Source of the DNA: Candidatus Niyogibacteria bacterium RIFCSPLOWO2_12_FULL_41_13
Lineage (GTDB): Bacteria; Patescibacteriota; Minisyncoccia; 2-12-FULL-41-13
Length of the DNA: 42,437 nt
Assembly (NCBI GenBank): GCA_001821615.1
Contig: MHMS01000025.1
Coordinates: 23,314 to 65,750, forward strand
Direction of reading: 5' to 3'
Position numbers and translations under genes: made by a program. Positions 9,934 through 16,108 of the stretch are shown piece by piece. The notes under the pieces were generated by a model. That model saw only the letters and a program-made list of their open reading frames with translations, made no database searches and was not told the DNA's origin. Numbering within the stretch: position 1 is the first letter of the stretch; each line of letters opens with the position of its first letter.

Positions 9934-9942
9934 AATATAGCA
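9934..9942 (-). promoter_or_regulatory. Extended -10 box of ftsH (leaderless)
   Basis: On the minus strand TGCTATATT ends 7 nt before the ftsH ATG. A start site 7-8 nt after the box would place the first transcribed base at or next to the A of ATG. The -35 region (TTTATT) is weak. Confidence 0.55.
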
Positions 9943-9952
9943 AAATTTTATG

Positions 9953-9984
9953 AAAAATAAAAGACTCCCGATTCGCATCAGGAG
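9953..9984 (-). terminator. Rho-independent terminator of the 71-aa gene
   Basis: On the minus strand CTCCTGAT-GCGA-ATCGGGAG forms an 8-bp hairpin with one G-T pair, followed by TCTTTTATTTTT. The stop codon TGA is inside the left arm of the stem. Confidence 0.8.
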
Positions 9985-10193
9985 CTTGAAGACAAGACAC
10001 TGGTTAAAGGAACTCGCCACCATCTATAGCATCTTTTATTTGTGCTTTCAATTGGAATTCCGACCAACGCCTCCTCCCCGTATATTTCCAAACAAGACCC
10101 TTTTAAAAATCTTCCTTCTTGTGTTTTGAACGACATTTCAGCGCCTTGTTCAAAAACCCTACCATCGGGCAGACCAACGATATATCTCTCCAT
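9978..10193 (-). CDS. Small soluble protein, unknown function
   Basis: This is a 71-aa protein beginning MERYIVGLPDGRVF. The ORF track extends 20 codons further upstream, but the ATG at 10193 follows a strong GGAGGG site by 4 nt and is chosen. The sequence alternates short beta-like stretches with glycines and ends in a serine-rich tail; there is no membrane segment and no family I recognise. It has its own promoter (TTGCTT-17 nt-TATTAT) and its own terminator, so it is a monocistronic unit between ftsH and secA. Confidence 0.7.
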   Translation of the reverse strand: MERYIVGLPDGRVFEQGAEMSFKTQEGRFLKGSCLEIYGEEALVGIPIESTNKRCYRWWRVPLTSVLSSSS

Positions 10194-10224
10194 ATCACCC
10201 TCCTTTTTTAAAACTTCCATTTTT

Positions 10225-10253
10225 ATAATATCATAAAAACAAAAATAAAGCAA
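10225..10253 (-). promoter_or_regulatory. Promoter of the 71-aa gene
   Basis: On the minus strand TTGCTT (10253-10248), 17 nt, then TATTAT (10230-10225) preceded by TGA form an extended -10 promoter. The transcript would carry a leader of about 25-30 nt containing the GGAGGG ribosome site. Confidence 0.6.
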
Positions 10254-10279
10254 ATAAACTTAAATTTTTCAGTAATTTC

Positions 10280-10288
10280 TGCTATTAT
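10280..10288 (+). promoter_or_regulatory. Extended -10 box of secA (leaderless)
   Basis: TGCTATTAT ends 6 nt before the secA ATG at 10295, with no Shine-Dalgarno site between. The spacing predicts transcription starting at the A of ATG. The -35 hexamer (TTAAAT, 17 nt upstream) is poor. Confidence 0.6.
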
Positions 10289-10294
10289 TTTTAA

Positions 10295-12967
10295 ATGTCT
10301 TTTCTCTCTAAAATTTTCGGAGACTCAAGCGAGAGGTTTGTAAATTCCTTAAAGCCAACGCTTGAAAAAATAAACCAGCTTGAACCAGAGTATGAAAAAT
10401 TTAAACCGGAAGATTTTCCGCAAAAAACGGCTGAATTCAAGGAACGGCTTAAAAAAGGCGAAACGCTGGATGATATTTTGCCGGAAACGTTTGCCTTGGT
10501 TCGTGAAGCGGCAAAAAGAACGCTCAAACAGCGGCATTTTGATGTCCAGCTTTTGGGCGGAATTGTTTTGCATCGGGGAAAAATCAGCGAGATGAAAACC
10601 GGCGAAGGAAAAACTTTGGTCGCCACCTTGCCGGTTTATTTAAACGCACTCTCGGAAAAAGGAGCGCATATCGTCACAGTTAACGATTATTTGGCTCGCA
10701 GAGATGTTGTTTGGATGGGGCCGGTTTATCATTTGCTCGGCCTTAAAGCCACTTGTTTAAATCATGAGACGTCTTATCTTTACGACCCGGAGTTTGGCAA
10801 AGAAGTTCATAAAGAAACGGAGCAGCCCGCAACCGCGGCGTTTTTGGTTCATCATGAGTTTTTAAAGCCGATTTCAAGGCGCGAAGCATACAGAGCCGAT
10901 ATTCTTTACGGCACAAACAACGAGTTTGGTTTTGATTATTTGCGCGATAATTTGGTTTATCGGCCTGAAGATATGGTTCAAAGAACCGAAGAAGAAGGAG
11001 GATTTAATTTTGCCGTTGTTGACGAAATTGATTCAATTTTGATTGACGAGTCAAGGACTCCTCTCATTATTTCCGCGCCTTCGGAAGAGTCGGGCGAGTT
11101 TTATAAAAATTTCGCTTCTGTCGCCGAGCGGCTGGAAGAAGGAAAAGATTATAATCTTGACGAAAAAATGCGGGCGGTGATGATTGCCGACGAAGGAATC
11201 GCGAAAGTGGAAAAAATTCTCGGCGTTGAAAATATTTACACCGAAAAGGGGATTAAATATGTTCACCATATTGAACAGGCGCTGCGGGCGAAAGCCCTTT
11301 TTCACCGCGACAAAGATTACATAATAAAAGAAGGCGAAATAATGATTGTTGACGAATTTACCGGCCGGATGATGCCCGGACGCCGATGGTCGGAAGGGCT
11401 TCATCAGGCGATTGAAGCGAAAGAAGGAGTCAAAATTCAGCAAGAATCGCGAACTTTCGCCACCATCACTTTTCAAAATTATTTTCGGCTGTACAAAAAA
11501 CTGGCGGGAATGACGGGAACCGCCAAAACCTCGGAAGAAGAATTTTACAAAGTCTACGGCTTGGAAGTTTTTTCCATTCCCACGCACCGGCAGATGATAA
11601 GAACGGACAAATCAGACAAAATTTTTCAAAGCGAGAAAGGAAAATTTCAATCTTTGGTTCGCGAAATCAAAGAGCGGCATCAAAAGGGACAGCCGGTTTT
11701 AATCGGCACGATTTCAATTGAAAAAAACGAATACATTTCCGCTCTTTTGCAAAAAGAAGGCATTCCTCATAAATTGTTAAACGCGAAGAATCATGAAAAC
11801 GAAGCAATGGTTATCGCGCAGGCCGGAAAATCGGGAGCGGTGACCGTGGCGACGAACATGGCCGGCCGGGGCGTGGACATTATTTTGGGCGGAAACCCGC
11901 CTGACGCCGGAGAAGCGGAAAAAGTCAGGAAAGCGGGCGGTCTTTTGGTAATCGGAACGGAGCGGCACGAAGCGCGGAGGATTGACAATCAGTTAAGAGG
12001 ACGTTCGGGCCGGCAGGGAGACCCGGGCGAAAGCAATTTTTATGTTTCGTTGGAAGACGATTTGATGAGAATTTTCGGCGGAGAGAGAATAAAGTCGCTG
12101 ATGGGCACTTTCGGCATTCCTGAAGACGAACCGATTGAAAACAGGCTGGTTTCGCGGACCATTGAATCGGCGCAGGAAAAAATTGAAGGGTTCAATTTTG
12201 ACGCGAGAAAACATTTGCTTGAATACGACGATGTGATGAATAAACAGAGGCAGACGGTTTACGGCAGAAGAAGAAAAATTTTATTTTCATCGGATAAAAA
12301 GCTTGAGGAAACCATTTTAGAATTATTAAAAGAAGAAATAAAAACGCTGGTTGAAATTCATACGGCTTCGGATGTAGGGGAAGAATGGAATATTGAAGAA
12401 ATTTTTGAAAATTTAAAAGCGCGGTTTGACGCCAAAGACGAAATTCATCAAAAACTCATTGAGATTAAAGACCATAATCATAGCTCCGACGAAGCGAGAA
12501 ATAAAATTATGGATTATTTAAACGATTTTACGGAGGGATTATTTAACAAGCGAAAACAGGAAAGAGGAGAGGAGATTTTTAAAACTTGGCGGGCTTTGCT
12601 TTTGCAGATTATTGATATGTTGTGGGTGGGGCATTTGGAAACAATGGAATATCTGCGTTCTTCCGTGGGGCTTCGGGCTTACGGACAGCGCGACCCTTTG
12701 GTTGAATATAAAAACGAAGGAGCGCGATTGTTTAAAGAATTTAACGCGCTATTCAAGGCGCAGTTGTCTCATTTGGTTTTTAAAGTCGGCGAGCCGGCAA
12801 AAACAGAGCGTCAGGATTTTCAGGAAAAACATCCCGGTATGAAAATTTTGGGCGGAGCGGCTGGAAACCGGCAACCAAATCAGCCAGCCATAAAAAAAGA
12901 AGTCGGCAGAAATGATCCCTGTTGGTGCGGAAGCGGTAAAAAGTATAAAAAGTGTCATGGGAAATAA
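10295..12967 (+). CDS. secA: Preprotein translocase ATPase SecA
   Basis: SecA is the motor that pushes unfolded preproteins through SecYEG. The 890-aa protein has the Q motif region and Walker A (MKTGEGKT, about 100-107), the DEAD-like box (VVDEIDSILIDESRTPLIIS), the preprotein cross-linking domain, the second RecA domain with GRGVDI and QLRGRSGRQGDPG, the helical scaffold and a C-terminal zinc SEC-C motif (CWCGSGKKYKKCHGK). All catalytic elements are present. The last ten codons are partly duplicated at 13400-13429, as if a gene had been inserted at the secA 3' end and a new tail supplied. The mRNA appears leaderless. Confidence 0.98.
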   Translation: MSFLSKIFGDSSERFVNSLKPTLEKINQLEPEYEKFKPEDFPQKTAEFKERLKKGETLDDILPETFALVREAAKRTLKQRHFDVQLLGGIVLHRGKISEMKTGEGKTLVATLPVYLNALSEKGAHIVTVNDYLARRDVVWMGPVYHLLGLKATCLNHETSYLYDPEFGKEVHKETEQPATAAFLVHHEFLKPISRREAYRADILYGTNNEFGFDYLRDNLVYRPEDMVQRTEEEGGFNFAVVDEIDSILIDESRTPLIISAPSEESGEFYKNFASVAERLEEGKDYNLDEKMRAVMIADEGIAKVEKILGVENIYTEKGIKYVHHIEQALRAKALFHRDKDYIIKEGEIMIVDEFTGRMMPGRRWSEGLHQAIEAKEGVKIQQESRTFATITFQNYFRLYKKLAGMTGTAKTSEEEFYKVYGLEVFSIPTHRQMIRTDKSDKIFQSEKGKFQSLVREIKERHQKGQPVLIGTISIEKNEYISALLQKEGIPHKLLNAKNHENEAMVIAQAGKSGAVTVATNMAGRGVDIILGGNPPDAGEAEKVRKAGGLLVIGTERHEARRIDNQLRGRSGRQGDPGESNFYVSLEDDLMRIFGGERIKSLMGTFGIPEDEPIENRLVSRTIESAQEKIEGFNFDARKHLLEYDDVMNKQRQTVYGRRRKILFSSDKKLEETILELLKEEIKTLVEIHTASDVGEEWNIEEIFENLKARFDAKDEIHQKLIEIKDHNHSSDEARNKIMDYLNDFTEGLFNKRKQERGEEIFKTWRALLLQIIDMLWVGHLETMEYLRSSVGLRAYGQRDPLVEYKNEGARLFKEFNALFKAQLSHLVFKVGEPAKTERQDFQEKHPGMKILGGAAGNRQPNQPAIKKEVGRNDPCWCGSGKKYKKCHGK

Positions 12968-13400
12968 AACCGATATGGATAAGAAATTTTTAGAAGAAAT
13001 TCAGGAGCGAGTCATAATTTTGTTGAAAACCTTATCAAATGATTTACATATTGTAGCTAAGGATCGGTGTAGCGAAGTAGCTAGATTGGTCGGGTGTTGG
13101 ATATCGGATGAATGTTACAAATGTAGAATACAAATTTGTAAAGGAACATTTTCCGATGGATCGGCTCATGATATTTTGGTTGTAGAGAACAACGGGGCAT
13201 TGTCACTGATAGACCCGACAATTTGGCAGATATTTCCAGAAAGCAGCAGTATTTTTATCGGAACCGCTGGCAATATACAAGAGACGTCAAGCTTACTTAC
13301 TGAGAAATATAGTGGATCTTGGAAGATATCAGAGGATTTATACAAATGTAGTGATGATTTCCAAAAGAAACTTCTGGAGATTATCAAGAACAGCAGATAA
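12957..13400 (+). CDS. Orphan protein with Cys/His/Asp spacing of a papain-like or transglutaminase-like enzyme
   Basis: The ORF track starts at 12912, but the ATG at 12957 overlaps the last codons of secA and is a more natural start; 12975 (MDKKFLEE) is also possible. The protein has about 147 aa. It shows a helix carrying a cysteine (KDRCSEVARLVG), then a strand led by histidine (SAHDILVVENN), then an aspartate before a turn (LSLIDPTIWQIFP). This order and spacing resemble the Cys-His-Asp catalytic set of transglutaminase/papain-fold enzymes, but I cannot confirm the family. There is no signal peptide. The base composition is less codon-biased than in the neighbours, and the gene sits between two versions of the secA tail, so it is probably acquired. 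Confidence 0.65.
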   Translation: MGNKTDMDKKFLEEIQERVIILLKTLSNDLHIVAKDRCSEVARLVGCWISDECYKCRIQICKGTFSDGSAHDILVVENNGALSLIDPTIWQIFPESSSIFIGTAGNIQETSSLLTEKYSGSWKISEDLYKCSDDFQKKLLEIIKNSR

Positions 13401-13429
13401 AAAAATATAAAAAGTGCTACGGGGCGTAG
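13400..13429 (+). pseudogene. Remnant of a second secA 3' end
   Basis: These 30 bases read KKYKKCYGA-stop and match the last 30 bases of secA (12938-12967, KKYKKCHGK-stop) at 22 positions, 18 of the first 20 in particular (counted by eye). The reading frame upstream of it does not resemble SecA. It is best explained as the original end of secA displaced by insertion of the 147-aa gene. The remaining bases to 13514 show no gene. Confidence 0.6.
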
Positions 13430-13514
13430 GGACTAGGCCAAAAGCCGAAATAGCCATAGTTGCTTTATCTACTACTATCTGCTATCATCTGATATATACC
13501 CAATAACAGTAATT

Positions 13515-14579
13515 ATGGCCGTAAATACAACAAAATTTGACCATCGAATCAAAACGCTCGATCCGCACATCGTGGCGCTCTTGGCCGCTATTGACGAGAT
13601 AAAAGGCCAGTTTAAGGCAGGCCTCCGGATGACGCCGCAGGCGATCACCAACCTCAAGAGGTCCGTGCTGATCACTTCAGCTGGTTCTTCAACCCGCATC
13701 GAAGGTGCAAAGCTGAACGACGAAGAAGTGCAAAAGATCATGCGGGGACTTTCGGTCTCAAAATTCGCGGATCGCGACTCGCAAGAAGCGCAGGGCTATC
13801 TTGAGACCTTGCAAAACGTATTTGACAGCTACGAAAAACTGCCGCTCCGCGAGAGCATCATTAAGTCGCTCCACAAAGAATTGCTCAAATATTCAACAAA
13901 AAATGAACTTCAACGAGGCGACTACAAGAGAAAAGAAAATACAGTCGGCGTACTCGATGCGCAAGACAACGTGGCTCGTATCATGTTTGAAACCACGAAA
14001 GCGTATCTTACGCCAAAAGAAATGCAGGAGTTGGTGGACTGGACTGCCGAGGCGTTGCAGAAAAATCGATTCCATCCATTGCTTGTTATTGCAAACTTCA
14101 TCGTTGAATTTTTGAAGATCCACCCGTTTGAAGACGGCAACGGGCGTCTTTCGCGCGTTCTCACAAATTTACTTTTACTCCGCGCCGGCTATTCATTTGT
14201 GCAGTATGTCTCGCATGAACAGCTTGTCGAAAAAAGAAAAGATGAATACTACATCGCGCTCCGCAAGTCGCAGGAAACATTCAATACCGAAAAAGATACG
14301 ATTTCTCCGTGGCTCAACTTCTTTCTGTCGGTCATAAAAGAGCAAGCTAATAAAGCTCTGGCGTATCTTGAAGAAGAAAGAGTCGAGGACACGCTTTCGC
14401 CGAAACAATATGAAGTATGGAAGCACATCTCAAGCGTTGGCGAGGCAAGCCCGGGCGAGATCGTAAAGGCAACGGGCGTAGGAATGCCGACTGTTCGGCA
14501 GGCGCTGGACAGGCTTCTTGAACTTGGAAAAGTAAAGCGGAGAGGCCGGGGGCCCGGGACAAGATATGTAAAAATATAA
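13515..14579 (+). CDS. Fic family protein with C-terminal winged helix
   Basis: Fic enzymes usually transfer AMP from ATP to a hydroxyl side chain of a target protein. The 354-aa sequence has the catalytic loop HPFEDGNGRLSR (around residue 203) and, upstream, the inhibitory helix motif SxxxEG (STRIEG, 59-64), whose glutamate keeps such enzymes auto-inhibited; this places it in the class with an N-terminal inhibitory helix. A linker and a winged-helix DNA-binding domain follow (about 290-354, GEASPGEIVKATGVGMPTVR), the usual design of chromosomal Fic/DOC proteins that may regulate their own promoter. Codons are visibly richer in C and G at third positions than in flanking genes, suggesting recent transfer. 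No partner antitoxin gene is adjacent. The start has no clear ribosome site. Confidence 0.93.
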   Translation: MAVNTTKFDHRIKTLDPHIVALLAAIDEIKGQFKAGLRMTPQAITNLKRSVLITSAGSSTRIEGAKLNDEEVQKIMRGLSVSKFADRDSQEAQGYLETLQNVFDSYEKLPLRESIIKSLHKELLKYSTKNELQRGDYKRKENTVGVLDAQDNVARIMFETTKAYLTPKEMQELVDWTAEALQKNRFHPLLVIANFIVEFLKIHPFEDGNGRLSRVLTNLLLLRAGYSFVQYVSHEQLVEKRKDEYYIALRKSQETFNTEKDTISPWLNFFLSVIKEQANKALAYLEEERVEDTLSPKQYEVWKHISSVGEASPGEIVKATGVGMPTVRQALDRLLELGKVKRRGRGPGTRYVKI

Positions 14580-14650
14580 TTTATGGAAAAGCCAGCTCAT
14601 ACTTCAAAGCTGTTATTTTCACAGGTCTCGGCAATGTTTTTGACTTTAAT

Positions 14651-15322
14651 CTAATCTTTTCTTGCGAAAATTATCAACTGGTCTCCCAGGGTGGGAAAAA
14701 CATCTCCCAAAAATCCGAATATTTTGCCAATTCCGGGAATTTTAGTAAAAAGATTGCCTAGCAAATACGACGAAGTTGCTTTAAGAATTTTAAATCCTTC
14801 TTCTTCAAGCAACTTTTTAATCGCATTTCTATTATAAACATGATAATGAAAAGGCGCGGCGGCATGAGAACTCATAGGCATCGCGCCAAATAACATCAAT
14901 AATCTATTCACAAGAGAGACTAAATTCGGAGTTGTTACTATCAAAATGCTTTTGGATTTCAAAGATTTGTAACAATCGCGGATAAATTTTCTGTCGTCGA
15001 ATAAATGCTCAATAATTTCACCGGCGAATATAACATCAAAATCAATCCCAAATTCAGGAATTTCTTTATTTAAATCCGCTTGAATTATTTTCACCCCCTT
15101 AATATCCCTGAGATTTATATCTACACCAAAACAATTTGAACCTTCCGTGGCTAATCTATCGCTAACTCCTCCTTTACTAATGCCGCAGTCCAAAATATCC
15201 AATCCTTTAACTTCGCCAAAGTATTTTCGGATAAACTTAATGGCTTTTTCAATTCTGACAGGATCGGGCGTTTCATAATTTTCAAAGATTTCTTGTTTTT
15301 TGTCCGGAAATTTGAGAAACAT
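14651..15322 (-). CDS. Class I SAM-dependent methyltransferase
   Basis: This 223-aa protein has a Rossmann methyltransferase core: motif I GLDILDCGISKGGVSDRLA (glycine-rich SAM loop), an acidic residue ending strand 2 (CFGVDINLRD), and motif IV DVIFAGEIIEHLFDD followed by TTPNLVSL, the layout of ubiquinone/menaquinone-type methyltransferases of the Methyltransf_11/23 groups. The SAPFHYHVY-like segment (AAAPFHYHVYNRN) and the C-terminal half resemble enzymes in glycan clusters, so the acceptor may be a sugar or lipid; this is an inference. Its -10 box lies 5 nt upstream of the ATG, partly within the T-run of the preceding terminator. The gene overlaps nothing and ends 71 bp from the fic stop (convergent). 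Confidence 0.88.
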   Translation of the reverse strand: MFLKFPDKKQEIFENYETPDPVRIEKAIKFIRKYFGEVKGLDILDCGISKGGVSDRLATEGSNCFGVDINLRDIKGVKIIQADLNKEIPEFGIDFDVIFAGEIIEHLFDDRKFIRDCYKSLKSKSILIVTTPNLVSLVNRLLMLFGAMPMSSHAAAPFHYHVYNRNAIKKLLEEEGFKILKATSSYLLGNLFTKIPGIGKIFGFLGDVFPTLGDQLIIFARKD

Positions 15323-15327
15323 AATTC

Positions 15328-15336
15328 ATTATAGCA
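15328..15336 (-). promoter_or_regulatory. Extended -10 box of the methyltransferase gene (leaderless)
   Basis: On the minus strand TGCTATAAT ends 5 nt before the ATG at 15322. The T-run of the upstream gene's terminator (15336-15344) abuts it. Transcription is predicted to start at the A of ATG or just inside it. Confidence 0.6.
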
Positions 15337-15362
15337 AAAAAAAAGAGGGAATTTCTTCCCTC
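15336..15362 (-). terminator. Rho-independent terminator of the 93-aa gene
   Basis: On the minus strand GAGGGAA-GAAA-TTCCCTC is a perfect 7-bp stem with a 4-nt loop followed by nine T. The first bases of the stem overlap the stop codon TGA (15361-15363). Confidence 0.9.
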
Positions 15363-15642
15363 ACATTAAATCGTGGATAATACAACCAATGCCTGCCAAT
15401 CCACTCAACGCAAGTATCAAAAAACACGCAAACACTACTAGAAAATAACGTCTATGATGCCAATGATGCCAATCCGGCGGGCAATCCTCCCAGTGATTTG
15501 TTTCCCTAAGTTTGCGATCAGCTTCGTAATTAGGCAGATTAAACAAAGTCGTTGCCTTCATTGATAATATCATTCCTCCTATGCCTGCGATAAAAACAAG
15601 AAAACAAAAAGTAAATGAATCAATAGTCACCAGATTATTCAC
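15361..15642 (-). CDS. Small two-pass membrane protein with a His-rich loop
   Basis: This 93-aa protein begins with GTG at 15642, 6 nt after a strong AGGAGG site, which fixes the start. It has two hydrophobic segments (about 10-28 and 66-90) joined by a polar loop containing DCPPDWHHWHHRR, five His/Trp-rich residues close to the second segment that might bind a metal. No family is recognised. It lies 18 bp downstream of the 114-aa gene in the same direction and ends at a terminator that overlaps its stop codon, so the two small genes form a short operon. Confidence 0.75.
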   Translation of the reverse strand: MNNLVTIDSFTFCFLVFIAGIGGMILSMKATTLFNLPNYEADRKLRETNHWEDCPPDWHHWHHRRYFLVVFACFLILALSGLAGIGCIIHDLM

Positions 15643-15660
15643 AAATCTCCTCCTTTCAGG

Positions 15661-16005
15661 TTAGGTTTTTTTTGAATATACTGGTTTTTTTATTTTTCTT
15701 CCCCCTCTTTTTCCGTTCGCAGTAATCTTAAAAGATACCGATTTAGTTCCTTTAGGAACGGGATAATATTTTTTCCCATTATTACCGCTCCTATTGCTTC
15801 CAGTCATCAAGACGAATTGAAACCTGTTTCTTTCTGTCGCTAGATGCGTTGCTCTCGGTATTATTGGATACCTTCCTTTCTTAACAGCGATAATTTCTTT
15901 TCCCAATTTAGAAATTTTTGCGGGAACGGTTTTACTGTCAAAACTCTTGTTCTTTGTTGTCTCACGAGACCCATTACTTCTTGTAAATAGAAGTCTTTTT
16001 CCCAT
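15661..16005 (-). CDS. Basic small protein, unknown function
   Basis: This 114-aa protein is strongly basic (many Lys and Arg throughout, with C-terminal GGRKIKKPVYSKKT), has no membrane segment, and looks suited to binding nucleic acid or another acidic partner; that is only an inference. The ATG follows AAAGGAGA by 5 nt. It is transcribed from a TTGACA-17-TAAATT promoter whose -35 box is shared with the divergent argS promoter. The 93-aa membrane gene follows. Confidence 0.7.
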   Translation of the reverse strand: MGKRLLFTRSNGSRETTKNKSFDSKTVPAKISKLGKEIIAVKKGRYPIIPRATHLATERNRFQFVLMTGSNRSGNNGKKYYPVPKGTKSVSFKITANGKRGGRKIKKPVYSKKT

Positions 16006-16051
16006 CTAATCTCCTTTCGGTAGAATGTTTAAAAATTACAAATCCAATCTA

Positions 16052-16102
16052 AATTTATATCAAATCGCTCAATTTGTCAATTTTAGAATTTTAGATTAAA
16101 TT
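16052..16102. promoter_or_regulatory. Divergent argS / small-gene promoters sharing one -35 box
   Basis: Plus strand: TTGTCA (16074-16079), 17-nt spacer, TAAATT (16097-16102), then 6 nt to the argS ATG. Minus strand: TTGACA (16080-16075), 17-nt spacer, TAAATT (16057-16052), then about 46 nt to the small-gene ATG. The two -35 hexamers overlap by five bases, so polymerase can probably occupy only one at a time. Confidence 0.75.
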
Positions 16103-16108
16103 GTAATT

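Noticed and set aside
11051-11587. 178-aa ORF on the minus strand opposite secA
   Set aside because: It is fully contained in the conserved secA coding region; its Phe/Arg-rich composition is typical of reversed Lys/Glu codons.
12912-12956. Upstream start of the 147-aa gene proposed by the ORF track
   Set aside because: These codons lie within the SEC-C coding region of secA and have no ribosome site; ATG 12957 or 12975 is more plausible.
13515-14579. Full FicTA toxin-antitoxin pair
   Set aside because: No small antitoxin gene is adjacent; inhibition is supplied by the in-protein STRIEG helix.
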